DNA of 64,000 nucleotides. Source: Biomaibacter acetigenes (GTDB lineage Bacteria > Bacillota > Thermosediminibacteria > Thermosediminibacterales > Tepidanaerobacteraceae). How positions within the stretch are numbered: position 1 is the stretch's first letter; the number at the start of each line of letters is the position of its first letter. Below, one piece after another: positions 8,015 to 16,436 of this stretch. Below the pieces are notes generated by a model that was given only the letters and a program-made list of their open reading frames with translations, searched no databases and was not told the origin of the DNA. Where the stretch lies: assembly GCF_003691585.1 (NCBI RefSeq), contig NZ_CP033169.1:1612001-1676000 (forward strand), given 5' to 3'. The translations under genes and the position numbers were made by a program.

Positions 8015-9919
8015 TTACTGCTTTTTCTTTAATTTTTTCCACAGAGTTGTTCGGCTTATACCAAGTTCTTTTGCTAACATAGCTTTATTACCATTAAATA
8101 TTCTGTTCATTTGTTCAATAATTTGATTTTCCATATCTTCAAATGTGCTTATATTTATAAATATTTTGTTTTTCACCGGGGTGTCCCGGAATATATCCGA
8201 TTCGGTTATGAGGTTTTTAATCAAATTTATGTCCAAATCCTGTTTTTCGGTTAAGATAACACATTTTTCCATTAGATTTTTGAGTTCTCTCACATTCCCC
8301 GGCCAATTATAAGATTGAAGATATTCTATAACGGCTTTGCTTAGATTACTATTCACCTTTTTATTGTAAGTATTAGAAAAACCCTCAATAAAATTTTTTG
8401 TCAGTGGGATTATATCTTCAGGTCTTTCCCTGAGAGGAGGAATTTTGAGAGTCAGAATATTTAACCTGTAAAAGAGGTCCGAACGGAATTTTCCCTCCTG
8501 TATCCGCTTCTTGAGGTCGATATTTGTGGCGGCGATTATCCTTACATCCACCGGAATTAATTTATTTCCGCCCAGCCTCATCACTTTTTTCTCCTGAATC
8601 ACTCGGAGTATTTGAGCCTGCAAGCCCAGCGGCATCTCACCTATCTCATCTAAAAAAAGGCTGCCTCCATGAGCCAATTCGAATAGGCCGACTTTTCCTC
8701 CTTTTTTGGCCCCCGTGAAGGCCCCTTCTTCATATCCAAACAACTCGCTTTCCAGAAGACTTTCCGGAAGTGCCGCACAGTTTACCGCAACAAAAGGACC
8801 GTTAGCTCTTGGACTTGCCGCATGAATGCTATTGGCGAATAATTCCTTGCCGGTACCACTTTCTCCGATTATGAGCACCGTAGAATTAGTTTTACTGTAT
8901 TTCCTGGCCATTTCTATTGCTTCTTTTAACGGCCTACTGCTTCCCAGTATATCTTCAAAAGAATATGATGAAGTTAGACCTTTTTTATAAAGTTCTTCCC
9001 GGATATTTATTTCCAGTTCCTGTATCTTTGATATCTCCTGAAAGGTTATTACAGTTCCTCGCTTTTGACTGTTAACATTGATATTAGCCCTATTTACCAG
9101 GAGTTTGGTCTTATTTATCTCAATTATTTTTTGTAGAGCAGGTTCGCCCCTTTCGAATATTCGGTTTATGTTAGAAGAATTGACATCCTGAATTTTTTTC
9201 GACAATATTTCTTCTCCTGGAATTTCAAGGAGCTTCTCCGCTTTTGGATTGAACAGGATGATTCTTTTATCTTCATCCAGAGCCATAATACCTTCGTTAG
9301 AATAGTCCAGCAGTGTTTTCATCAGTTCCTTTTGGGCGGCATCCTTTTCCAGCACGGAGCAAATGTTTTTGGCCGTATTTATGGCCTGCATCACTGAAGA
9401 CCTATTTGATAAAACCAGCCTTCCTTCCATACCCAGTTTTACGGCTTCCGTAAGGATACAGGCTCCCGTACCAACGGCTATGGTTATACCCTGGTTTCTG
9501 GCTTTCTCAAGCAGCATTTTTAATTCTAAATCAGTTTTATAGTAAAAATAACTGATTTTTTTATTTAATATCCTGGAAAACAGGTCGAAATTAAAATGGC
9601 CCTTTTTATAATCATAGCCAAAAAAGCCGATAGAATCATGTTTAACCGAGGATTCATAAATTGCAAGAAAAACATCGAAATCTGTAATTTCAATGCTTAC
9701 CACCGGTATATCAACATTTTTTTTGATTAAGGCACCCGTTGCTCCCCGGCTTATTATTATCCTTACGTTATTTTCCCGGACCAGCTCTCTGGCCTTTTTT
9801 ACGCCATCTTCCAAAAAAGCTTCGAAAATAATAATATCTTCTCCCATTTCCGCAGAAACGCTCCTTACAATTTGCGTAAGCTCCGGATAAGGTGAGATGA
9901 GAGCTATTTTTGAATCTAT
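8015..9919 (-). CDS. Sigma-54-dependent transcriptional activator with PrpR N-terminal sensor
   Basis: About 634 residues: PrpR-type N-terminal sensor domain (about 1-180), PAS domain (about 200-310), AAA+ sigma-54 interaction domain with Walker A GESGTGKE (about 352-359) and the GAFTGA loop, and a Fis-type helix-turn-helix at the C-terminus (about 590-634). The first ATG (9847) would cut off the conserved start [10 protein letters not shown]; the frame is coding up to 9919, where the only position matching a start after a GGAGGG site is an ATA codon. It probably senses an oxoacid or acyl-CoA-like signal (inference) and activates the kor promoter next to it. Confidence 0.9.
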   Translation of the reverse strand: MDSKIALISPYPELTQIVRSVSAEMGEDIIIFEAFLEDGVKKARELVRENNVRIIISRGATGALIKKNVDIPVVSIEITDFDVFLAIYESSVKHDSIGFFGYDYKKGHFNFDLFSRILNKKISYFYYKTDLELKMLLEKARNQGITIAVGTGACILTEAVKLGMEGRLVLSNRSSVMQAINTAKNICSVLEKDAAQKELMKTLLDYSNEGIMALDEDKRIILFNPKAEKLLEIPGEEILSKKIQDVNSSNINRIFERGEPALQKIIEINKTKLLVNRANINVNSQKRGTVITFQEISKIQELEINIREELYKKGLTSSYSFEDILGSSRPLKEAIEMARKYSKTNSTVLIIGESGTGKELFANSIHAASPRANGPFVAVNCAALPESLLESELFGYEEGAFTGAKKGGKVGLFELAHGGSLFLDEIGEMPLGLQAQILRVIQEKKVMRLGGNKLIPVDVRIIAATNIDLKKRIQEGKFRSDLFYRLNILTLKIPPLRERPEDIIPLTKNFIEGFSNTYNKKVNSNLSKAVIEYLQSYNWPGNVRELKNLMEKCVILTEKQDLDINLIKNLITESDIFRDTPVKNKIFINISTFEDMENQIIEQMNRIFNGNKAMLAKELGISRTTLWKKLKKKQ

Positions 9920-9945
9920 ACGGTATCCCTCCCCATGAAAACATT

Positions 9946-10923
9946 TTATCCTTCGATAAACCCTGTAAGCAGCTCTACTGCCATTTCCAGATCTTTCAAA
10001 TGCACCATTTCCGATGGAGAATGAACATATCTAGAGGGAATAGACAGCCCTCCCGAAGGCACACCGGAACGGCTCAAATGTATGGCACCCGAATCCGTGC
10101 CTCCAAATTCCAGGACTTCGAGCTGGTATGGCACTTTTTTTTGTTCGGCCGCTGATATAAGAGCATCCTTAATTTTAGGATGGCTTATTATAGAATTGTC
10201 TTTTAACTTTATGGCAGGCCCCTTTCCCAGTGCCACAGCCATTTTTGGCGCTTCGGGCGTGTCACCCGTAAGGGTGACATCTACAGCTATGGCCAGGTCG
10301 GGATCCACTCCGAAAGACGATGTTTTGGCACCTCTAAGGCCGACTTCTTCCTGAACGGTAAATACAAAAAATGTCTGATACCCGGGCTTTTTTAATTGCT
10401 CCATGACTTTTATTAGCACCGCGCATCCTGCTCTATCATCAAGAGCTTTGGAAATGATATAATCGCCCGAGATGCTGCATTCCCTGTAGAAAGTACCCAT
10501 ATCGCCGATTTTAACCTTTTGTTTTGCTTCTTCTCTAGATAAGGCTCCAATATCAATAAACATTTTGTTTATCTTGAGGTCTTTCATATCATCCATTTTT
10601 TCCATGCCGAAAACTCCTATAGTTCCGTTGGCAAAAACCACCCTTTCTCCAATTAGAGTAAAGGGTGAAAGTCCCCCCACATTTGAAAATCTTAAAAAGC
10701 CCTTATCATCTATATTTGTTACAATAATACCTATTTCATCCATATGGGCCGCCAGCATCAGCCTTTCTCCGGAGGTGCCTTTTTGGGCAATAATATTGCC
10801 CATTTTATCTACATTTATAGAGTCAGCATATGGTCTTACTTTTTCTATTATAGTTTCCCTTATTTTATCCTCGCTGCCCGAAGGACCGAAACTTTCAGTG
10901 AGTTCCTTTATTAAGTGTTTCAT
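9946..10923 (-). CDS. M42-family metallo-aminopeptidase (first of three)
   Basis: 325 residues. Dinuclear metal site residues of M42 are all visible: AHMDEIG, DDRAG, the catalytic pair in VQEEVG, the metal-binding Asp in AIAVDVT and the late His in SRYVHSP. M42 enzymes form large tetrahedral cytoplasmic assemblies that trim peptides to amino acids. It ends 26 bp before the sigma-54 activator frame and is separated from the next M42 gene by one base. Confidence 0.93.
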   Translation of the reverse strand: MKHLIKELTESFGPSGSEDKIRETIIEKVRPYADSINVDKMGNIIAQKGTSGERLMLAAHMDEIGIIVTNIDDKGFLRFSNVGGLSPFTLIGERVVFANGTIGVFGMEKMDDMKDLKINKMFIDIGALSREEAKQKVKIGDMGTFYRECSISGDYIISKALDDRAGCAVLIKVMEQLKKPGYQTFFVFTVQEEVGLRGAKTSSFGVDPDLAIAVDVTLTGDTPEAPKMAVALGKGPAIKLKDNSIISHPKIKDALISAAEQKKVPYQLEVLEFGGTDSGAIHLSRSGVPSGGLSIPSRYVHSPSEMVHLKDLEMAVELLTGFIEG

Positions 10924-10924
10924 C

Positions 10925-11941
10925 TTACAATCCCCTTTCTTCCAAATCCAGAATAATGGCCTCTAAGAGCTCCATGGTGTGTTTGATGTCAGTGAGGCTG
11001 GACAAACTTACCGGTGAATGAATGTATCTGCATGGAACAGATATTATTATTGTCGGTATTCCGTCCCTGGTGGTATGAATCCTTCCACCATCGGTTCCTC
11101 CAAAAGCGGAACGGCGCAGCTGGCACGGGATACCTTTGCTATCGGCCAGTTCCAACACCCTTGTAACTAGCTTTTTATTTGCTACATAAGTCATGTCCAT
11201 TATAGTAACAGCCGGTCCTTTGCCTACGGTGGTACTGTAATTTTCCTCCTTGGTTTCGGGCACATCCGAAGCAAAAGTCCCTTCTACTACTATGGCCACG
11301 TCAGGATTAATCCTGTAAGAAACTACAGCGGAACCTCTCACACCGATTTCTTCCTGCACCGTAAAAGCCCCGGTTATTGAATAACCCGGATTCTTTTTGA
11401 GAGTTTCGGCGATTATATAGCACCCAATTCTGTCATCGAGGGCTTTTCCCTTAACTATATCGTTGCCTAATACCTCGAACTCTGTGTCAAAAACCGCAAA
11501 ATCACCTATCTTTACTTTTTGCTCTGCATCTTCCCTATCTTTGGCTCCGATCTCTATATAAAGATTTTTTGATTTTAAAGGAATTTCCCGTTCTTTGGGT
11601 TCCTGAAGATGAATAGCTTTTGCCCCTATGACTCCCTTGACCTTTTGTGGCCCAATCACCACCTGTTTGGAAACAAGGATTCTATCGTCAATACCTCCGA
11701 CGGTATCGAATTTTAACCAGCCATTTTTGTCTATGGACCTTATCATGAGGCCAACTTCATCCATATGTGCACAGAGCATTAACTCCAGCTTTTTTTGTCT
11801 ACCCATATTTTTGCAAATTAAATTTCCCAGAGCATCGGTTTCAATACTGCAGGTTTCTTTCAATTCCCTTTTTAATATATTTCTTACTTCATCCTCAGCC
11901 CCGGATACGCCGAAAGCTTCTGAAAGCTCTTTTAATAGCAT
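10925..11941 (-). CDS. M42-family metallo-aminopeptidase (second of three)
   Basis: 338 residues with the same metal-site pattern (CAHMDEVG, DDRIG, VQEEIG, FGGTDGG, CRYIHSP), but Glu in place of Asp in the AIVVEGT strand. Among M42 enzymes this position differs between specificity groups, so the three paralogs may have different substrates (inference). It overlaps the upstream paralog by 10 bp. Confidence 0.93.
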   Translation of the reverse strand: MLLKELSEAFGVSGAEDEVRNILKRELKETCSIETDALGNLICKNMGRQKKLELMLCAHMDEVGLMIRSIDKNGWLKFDTVGGIDDRILVSKQVVIGPQKVKGVIGAKAIHLQEPKEREIPLKSKNLYIEIGAKDREDAEQKVKIGDFAVFDTEFEVLGNDIVKGKALDDRIGCYIIAETLKKNPGYSITGAFTVQEEIGVRGSAVVSYRINPDVAIVVEGTFASDVPETKEENYSTTVGKGPAVTIMDMTYVANKKLVTRVLELADSKGIPCQLRRSAFGGTDGGRIHTTRDGIPTIIISVPCRYIHSPVSLSSLTDIKHTMELLEAIILDLEERGL

Positions 11942-12981
11942 GTCAACCCCTCCACCAATTCTTTATTTAATGAGGATATAAAAATAGCCAGCAAACGCCC
12001 CGCCTTCTTTATGTCGTCAAAACATACGGTTTCAACGGTTGTATGCATGTAACGGAGGGGAATTGACACCAGAGCCGTGGGGATACCTTCCCGGGTGATC
12101 TGAATAGCCCAGGCATCGGTACCCGTCGAAGAAGGCTCCGGATTTAGTTGATAGGGAATATTGTGATCTTCTGCGATTTCTTTCAACCTGTTAAAAAGTT
12201 TTGGATGTATATTTGGCCCAAGAGCCAGAACCGGCCCTTTCCCCAGAACTTGAGTTTCATCTTCGGGCACATCCAGCATATTGCCATGACATACATCTAT
12301 GGCTATACCTATATGCGGAAATATATTGAAACTGCTGACTATGGCACCCCGTAACCCAACCTCTTCCTGCACGGTGGCCACAGCATAAACATTTGCATCA
12401 AATCTCATTGTATCAAGCTCTTCCAGCGTCTGAAGCATAACTGCTATTCCAGCCCTATCGTCCAGCGCATTGCATGAAAAGCGGCCATTGAGCAATTCTT
12501 TGGGCTTCCTTTTAAACGTTATGAAATCTCCCACTTGAATGGTTTTTTTAACTTCATCGGCACAGAGCCCGGTGTCAATAAACAGGTCATCGGGTTTAAT
12601 GGCCTTTTTTCTTTCCTCGGGTTCCTGTATATGAGGTGGTTTATTGCCTATAACGCCGAAAACACTTCTACGTCCATGGATGATTACTTCCTGGGCAGGC
12701 AATATTCTCGGGTCCACACCTCCGATGAAAGTAAATCTTATAAAGCCCCTGTCATCAATCTGTTTAACCATAAGCCCTATTTCATCCATGTGAGCCGCCA
12801 GCATTATATTGTACCTTTGATTCTGGCCTTTTTTAAGGCTAATTATATTCCCTAGCTTATCTTCTCGGACCTCGTCGCTCAAGTTTCGAAAACATTCTTT
12901 TATCAGGCGGTTTTCCATCATTTCGCTGCCGGAAACAGCGGCAGGTTTTAAAATGTTTAATATATTTTGTTTTATATCCAA
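11932..12981 (-). CDS. M42-family metallo-aminopeptidase (third of three)
   Basis: 349 residues with [36 protein letters not shown] and LRYMHTT. It is the first gene of the leftward peptidase-regulator-kor block; in the 190 bp upstream only a TATAAT-like -10 (13045-13050 on the minus strand) without a good -35 is seen. M42 enzymes often work as hetero-complexes, and adjacency of three paralogs supports that possibility here. Confidence 0.93.
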   Translation of the reverse strand: MDIKQNILNILKPAAVSGSEMMENRLIKECFRNLSDEVREDKLGNIISLKKGQNQRYNIMLAAHMDEIGLMVKQIDDRGFIRFTFIGGVDPRILPAQEVIIHGRRSVFGVIGNKPPHIQEPEERKKAIKPDDLFIDTGLCADEVKKTIQVGDFITFKRKPKELLNGRFSCNALDDRAGIAVMLQTLEELDTMRFDANVYAVATVQEEVGLRGAIVSSFNIFPHIGIAIDVCHGNMLDVPEDETQVLGKGPVLALGPNIHPKLFNRLKEIAEDHNIPYQLNPEPSSTGTDAWAIQITREGIPTALVSIPLRYMHTTVETVCFDDIKKAGRLLAIFISSLNKELVEGLTCY

Positions 12982-13124
12982 AATTATCCTCCTTTCAACT
13001 ATTTATATTTCTACATTTTAAAGCAGTTTCCTTCATATTCTAAAATTATATTTCCCACTGGAGCATAAAATATCATCCGGGTAGCATCAAACCAGCAAAA
13101 AATTTTTAAGCATTTTTCACAGTA

Positions 13125-13157
13125 ACAAAAAAGGTATAGTGAAAATCACTATACCTT
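13125..13157 (-). terminator. Host terminator that originally followed tRNA-Lys
   Basis: An 11-bp perfect stem (13131-13141 with 13147-13157, loop AAAAT) followed by T residues on the minus strand. It lies 16 bp beyond attL on the chromosome side. In the uninserted chromosome it would sit directly downstream of the tRNA-Lys gene; the prophage has moved it 50 kb away from the intact tRNA. Confidence 0.85.
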
Positions 13158-13173
13158 GGAACTTTCATAATTA

Positions 13174-13222
13174 TGGTGGGCCATCAGGGACTCGAACCCG
13201 GGACACCCTGATTAAGAGTCAG
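13174..13222 (-). repeat. attL: 49-bp duplicate of the tRNA-Lys 3' end
   Basis: Identical over 49 bp to 63811-63859. It contains the CCA end, T arm, variable region and the 3' part of the anticodon arm of tRNA-Lys, then diverges into phage sequence, so it is not a functional tRNA. It marks the left end of the prophage. Confidence 0.97.
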
Positions 13223-13293
13223 TCTGAACGTAATATCATAGTGAAATATATTATAAATCTAGAAAAACAATATTAAGTAAAAGCCTTGTAAAT

Positions 13294-13317
13294 AGCGGTT
13301 TTTAGCCGCTTTTTTTG
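13294..13317 (+). terminator. Possible plus-strand terminator inside attL
   Basis: Five-bp stem (13294-13298 with 13306-13310) followed by seven T on the plus strand. It could block host transcription entering the prophage. The stem is short. In 13223-13581 I otherwise see only the integrase arm-type repeats and the ribosome-binding site of the next gene. Confidence 0.45.
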
Positions 13318-13376
13318 TGTCGCTGGAAAATAAAAAATAATGACTGACAATAAAATTAATAAAAATTCTGCGTAGT

Positions 13377-13429
13377 TTGTGACCTAATTTGTGACCTATG
13401 GTGACCTGGAAGAGTGAAAATGTGACCTT
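13377..13429 (+). repeat. Integrase arm-type sites, left (P) arm
   Basis: Four direct copies of a TGTGACCT-like 8-9-mer (13377-13386, 13389-13398, 13399-13407 with one change, 13421-13428). Three more copies, one inverted, lie beside attR at 63722-63773. Paired clusters on both prophage ends are the expected layout of arm-binding sites for the N-terminal domain of a tyrosine integrase. Confidence 0.65.
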
Positions 13430-13581
13430 GCGATCAATATATCCACTCCCCCTAAATTCGGGTTTTTGCTGTATAATTTTGTTATTTGGGAAATAAAAAG
13501 CCTTAAAAACAGGAATTATAAAGTTTATGTTGAATAAATATATTGAATTTTATAGAAAGTAACTTGAGGAGGTTATTTGCA

Positions 13582-14004
13582 ATGAAGAATATGCAAAATA
13601 AACCAGAAGATATGAAGCAAAAGCTGAGAGAAATCAGACTTGAAAAAATTATTGTATTAAAATCCCTTTGGTATAATCGTTTTTTAGGGTATGGTTCGGC
13701 GTTACTTTTATTATTTTCTGCTTTTTGTGTGCTTGTATTTTGGATTAATAACTTTAAGGGCAAACACATCCCATTAAATTTTCTTGACGTTGTAAAAAAC
13801 TACACAATAAGCATTACACTTACTATTATAAATTGGTCATATTTTGGTTTAATATGGCATTGTGGTCACTTACTTGAAAAAGAACATAGATTTTTGGAAG
13901 TTGATAAAGAACTTTGCGAAAAGTTAAAGAGCTTAAAGAATGAAGAAAGTATTTATAAAATCTTATTACGAGGAGCAGAAAGAAAAAACAATCTACAGAA
14001 TTAA
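13582..14004 (+). CDS. Small two-helix membrane protein next to attL
   Basis: 140 residues; start is the ATG after GAGGAGGTTATTTGCA. It has a basic N-terminal segment, two hydrophobic helices (about residues 37-57 and 77-99) and a charged C-terminal tail. No family recognised. It is transcribed opposite to the late genes, at the outer edge of the prophage beyond the lysis genes, a typical place for lysogenic-conversion or superinfection-exclusion genes (inference from position only). Confidence 0.7.
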   Translation: MKNMQNKPEDMKQKLREIRLEKIIVLKSLWYNRFLGYGSALLLLFSAFCVLVFWINNFKGKHIPLNFLDVVKNYTISITLTIINWSYFGLIWHCGHLLEKEHRFLEVDKELCEKLKSLKNEESIYKILLRGAERKNNLQN

Positions 14005-14025
14005 AAACCTCAAAAACTATGTACA

Positions 14026-14054
14026 ATAAAAAATCCCCCGGCATCAACCGGGGG
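14026..14054 (-). terminator. Strong GC-rich terminator, second of a twin pair
   Basis: Perfect 7-bp stem CCCCCGG/CCGGGGG (14035-14041 with 14048-14054) with an A-run that is a T-run on the minus strand. It ends any leftward read-through from the lysis genes and also blocks plus-strand transcripts. Nearly the same stem occurs at 14298-14319. Confidence 0.85.
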
Positions 14055-14112
14055 TGTCTTGTTTCATAAAGCTTTCTTATGATGGAAATAATAACACCAG
14101 GAGGCGATTTTC

Positions 14113-14277
14113 ATGAACGGAAAAACTACAAGCTGGGTAGTGACTGGTGTCGGTGCGGCAGTGACAGCTTTGGGTTTGGCAACAGGTGGGACGATCGGCG
14201 CCGTGATAACCGGTTTCGGTTTAGCCCATGTAGTTCTCGGTACATTAGATATGTTCAGACCGAGTGTTCGAAAATAA
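14113..14277 (+). CDS. 54-residue glycine-rich hydrophobic peptide
   Basis: Start ATG 7 nt after AGGAGGCGATTTTC. The sequence is a Gly/Ala/Thr-rich hydrophobic stretch (VVTGVGAAVTALGLATG, then GTIGAVITGFGLAHVVLG) with a short basic tail, probably two membrane-inserting helices. It is alone on the plus strand between two near-identical terminators and downstream of the lysis genes. Holin-like, bacteriocin-like or lysogenic roles are all possible; I do not recognise the family. Confidence 0.7.
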   Translation: MNGKTTSWVVTGVGAAVTALGLATGGTIGAVITGFGLAHVVLGTLDMFRPSVRK

Positions 14278-14290
14278 TTGCCTCCATAAG

Positions 14291-14319
14291 AAAAAAGCCC
14301 CCGGAAATCACCCCGGGGG
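14291..14319 (-). terminator. Terminator of the late/lysis operon
   Basis: Seven-bp stem CCCCCGG/CCGGGGG (14298-14304 with 14313-14319) followed by six T on the minus strand, right after the holin-like gene. On the plus strand it also follows the 54-residue peptide gene with a T-rich tail, so it may act in both directions. Confidence 0.85.
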
Positions 14320-14326
14320 TTTGTCT

Positions 14327-14518
14327 TTACTCCGCCTTCGCTCGGGCAATGTCCACGGCAGTTTCACCGAAGATGTAACCGAGGGCGAGGGTGATAATTT
14401 TCCAATACAGATCGCTGTCCACGTTCAGGCCGAGGCCTTCCGACAAAATAATAAAAGCCGCACTTGCTACGGCTACCCAGAATTTGCGGCTGGTAAGCTT
14501 CTGTTTGATGGAATTCAT
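14327..14518 (-). CDS. Small holin-like membrane protein
   Basis: 63 residues: basic N-terminus (NSIKQKLTSRKFW) followed by two hydrophobic segments and a short charged tail, the usual pattern of small phage holins. Start ATG after AGGAGGTGATAAAG. Last gene of the lysis cluster, 12 bp after the amidase. Confidence 0.65.
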   Translation of the reverse strand: MNSIKQKLTSRKFWVAVASAAFIILSEGLGLNVDSDLYWKIITLALGYIFGETAVDIARAKAE

Positions 14519-14530
14519 CTTTATCACCTC

Positions 14531-15412
14531 CTAAAGTTTATTTGCCATTCGTACTAGCACGGTCTGTGCAAATCCACCATCTACCGTCTTTCCGGGGATT
14601 GCATTGGTTTTCCAATAATTTGGGTCGCTGATTATGCCGGCAGTGACAAGATACTGGACCATATCGGCATAACTATTGCATTTCTTGAACATAGAAACAT
14701 ACTTCCGGATAACCGCCTGAATATAGGCTCCATCTACCTTTTTACCTGGGACAGCATTGGCCTTCCAGTAAGCCGTTGTTGTGATTATTTTCGGCGACAG
14801 TTTAGCCAGGGCAGCTTCTAGGGCTTCTACGCTGGTAACACCAAAGAAATCGCATATCACCTTTGCCTGCGCCTGCGCAATTTTTTGCAGGCAGGCTTCG
14901 TCCTTCAGAAGCTTTTCTTCTTGAGGATTGGAATGGAATGCGCTTTCGACAAGCAGGACGTGCGGTATCCTTCCGTCTTGGGCGATATCTATGACTGTAT
15001 AATAATCCTCCCCAGGGTAGTTTTGGCTCTCTCGGACTTTGGCACCTCTGTCCGGTATACCAAGCGCCGATGATACAGCCTTGCTCATACTGGCAGCAAG
15101 AGATTTGTCGCCGGGTATGTCCACACTATAATATACCTCTGTGCCCCTTGCATCGCTGCTACCGGCGTTCGTGTGTTCAGATATAAACAAATCGGCTCCG
15201 AAATTTACAGCGGCCTTCCCACGGGCCGAAAGGCCCACTGTCGCATCTGTGCGCCTGCTCATCCCGACGGTGAATGCGCCGGTAGCCAGCAGTTCCTTCT
15301 CCAGTAGCAGGGATATTTTCAGCACGCCGTCGGCCTCTACGTATCCCGTAGGGCCTTTATTCGCCCTGTCGCTTCCACCATGCCCTGGATCGATAAATAT
15401 CTTAATACTCAT
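14531..15412 (-). CDS. Endolysin: N-acetylmuramoyl-L-alanine amidase (Amidase_3) with C-terminal repeats
   Basis: 293 residues. The catalytic zinc ligands of Amidase_3 are visible: DPGHGG (H11), E26, SEHTN (His about residue 80) and the catalytic Glu in LVESAFHSN. Residues about 215-293 hold two copies of a YWKxNAxPGKxVDG-type repeat, probably a cell-wall-binding region. It cuts the bond between muramic acid and the peptide stem during lysis. It overlaps the preceding gene by 4 bp. Confidence 0.93.
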   Translation of the reverse strand: MSIKIFIDPGHGGSDRANKGPTGYVEADGVLKISLLLEKELLATGAFTVGMSRRTDATVGLSARGKAAVNFGADLFISEHTNAGSSDARGTEVYYSVDIPGDKSLAASMSKAVSSALGIPDRGAKVRESQNYPGEDYYTVIDIAQDGRIPHVLLVESAFHSNPQEEKLLKDEACLQKIAQAQAKVICDFFGVTSVEALEAALAKLSPKIITTTAYWKANAVPGKKVDGAYIQAVIRKYVSMFKKCNSYADMVQYLVTAGIISDPNYWKTNAIPGKTVDGGFAQTVLVRMANKL

Positions 15413-15702
15413 AGGTCATGTTCCTCCCCATTATTTGAGCTTTCATCCTGGGTCTCGCTTGTATCCAGCGGGGTCCCAAGAAGTTTTGAGAGTTTAATTT
15501 TGTTTTCGGCCTCAGCCTTCTTGTAGTAGAAGCCGGTGGCCGTTGCAAGCTCAGCAAAAATACCGGGTATGATATATGCAAGCGGCGATGTGTCCCCGGT
15601 CTTCCATATTACCACCATAGAAAAGGCAACAATTATGACCGTTCCTAGAGCCACACCTGCAAAGATTTTTTTGGAGAACTCCATTTTGGACCTGTTTCGC
15701 AT
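15409..15702 (-). CDS. Phage membrane protein, holin-like
   Basis: 97 residues with two hydrophobic segments (about 14-32 and 40-56) followed by a charged, Asp/Glu-rich C-terminal tail. Strong GGAGGGGAGGTAA site before the ATG. Position between the XhlA-like gene and the amidase supports a role in lysis. Confidence 0.65.
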   Translation of the reverse strand: MRNRSKMEFSKKIFAGVALGTVIIVAFSMVVIWKTGDTSPLAYIIPGIFAELATATGFYYKKAEAENKIKLSKLLGTPLDTSETQDESSNNGEEHDL

Positions 15703-15722
15703 TTACCTCCCCTCCAAAATTC

Positions 15723-15926
15723 TTATTTCCCTACAATCCTTAAAACCAAATCAACCACCACCCCGCCCAGCGTGGCTGCTATTCCCCAGCCTATGTTCCC
15801 CAGCTTCGTCTCTATTCTGTCCAGGTGTCCGTTCACCTTCTTCCGCCAGTCCTCTAAGTCTGATATACGCTCATCCAGCCTTGCTTGTTGCACTTCTAAA
15901 TATGCAATTTTTTCGCTCATGTCCAT
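15723..15926 (-). CDS. XhlA-like hemolysin/holin accessory protein
   Basis: 67 residues: an N-terminal coiled coil (EKIAYLEVQQARLDERISDLE) and a C-terminal membrane segment. This matches XhlA of PBSX, a membrane-associated partner of the holin. Start ATG after AAGGAGGATGTAG. Confidence 0.8.
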   Translation of the reverse strand: MDMSEKIAYLEVQQARLDERISDLEDWRKKVNGHLDRIETKLGNIGWGIAATLGGVVVDLVLRIVGK

Positions 15927-16014
15927 CTACATCCTCCTTCCGCATATCAAAGCCTGGGCCTGCACCCGGGCATAAAAAATACGCCTTATGGCGTTGTTGC
16001 ACAGTATAAGTCTA

Positions 16015-16164
16015 CTACACCATAATTGCGGTTAAAATTTCTTGCTTTTCTTCTTCCGTTAAAGCAGGATATTCTGTTAAAATTTCCCCCGCTGTCCTAC
16101 CCTCTTCTGCCATGCGGCGCTGGATTACACGGACGAAAATGTTCTTCTTCCATGCAGACATCAT
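16015..16164 (-). CDS. XkdX-like small tail-fibre-associated protein
   Basis: 49 residues starting in a 4-bp ATGA overlap with the gene upstream; a much longer frame at this place is mostly a shadow of that gene. The pattern (Trp near the start, then YPALTEEEKQEI) and the place after the fibre genes resemble XkdX of PBSX-like phages. Function unknown. Confidence 0.65.
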   Translation of the reverse strand: MMSAWKKNIFVRVIQRRMAEEGRTAGEILTEYPALTEEEKQEILTAIMV

Positions 16165-16436
16165 GATACGGCACCCCCTAAGATAGCAGCTAGGGCAAGT
16201 TCGATGTCGGCGATGCGGTCTTCTATTGTTGGCGGTTGTGGCTGTGGTTCTAGTTCCGGCTCTGGAGCTGGTGTGACGGATATAATATTGCCTTCTGCGT
16301 CGGTTGTAAAATCTGCCGGAAGGCGGGTGAGCTGGTCGTATATTTCTTTTGTTACTTCGATTTGCTTGTCTGTTTTGGCGGGGCCACACCCCTTGCTTGT
16401 TATTTTGCCATCCTTAATCTCAACAAAATATATCAT
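16161..16436 (-). CDS. Tail-fibre-associated protein (XkdW position)
   Basis: 91 residues; start ATG after GGGAGGTGTGGTA. The N-terminal half (IYFVEIKDGKITSKG) and a Pro/Glu-rich linker followed by an amphipathic helix (EDRIADIELALAAILGG) resemble XkdW-type proteins found after phage fibre genes. Confidence 0.65.
   Translation of the reverse strand: MIYFVEIKDGKITSKGCGPAKTDKQIEVTKEIYDQLTRLPADFTTDAEGNIISVTPAPEPELEPQPQPPTIEDRIADIELALAAILGGAVS

Noticed and set aside
13174-13222. A tRNA gene at attL
   Set aside because: Only the 3' part of tRNA-Lys is present; the 5' half is replaced by phage DNA.
13294-13317. Strong insulating terminator at the phage edge
   Set aside because: Kept only as a low-confidence feature because the stem is five base pairs.
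16165-16389. Long Arg-rich N-terminus of the XkdX-like gene
   Set aside because: It is a shadow frame of the preceding fibre-associated gene; the ATGA overlap gives the real start.
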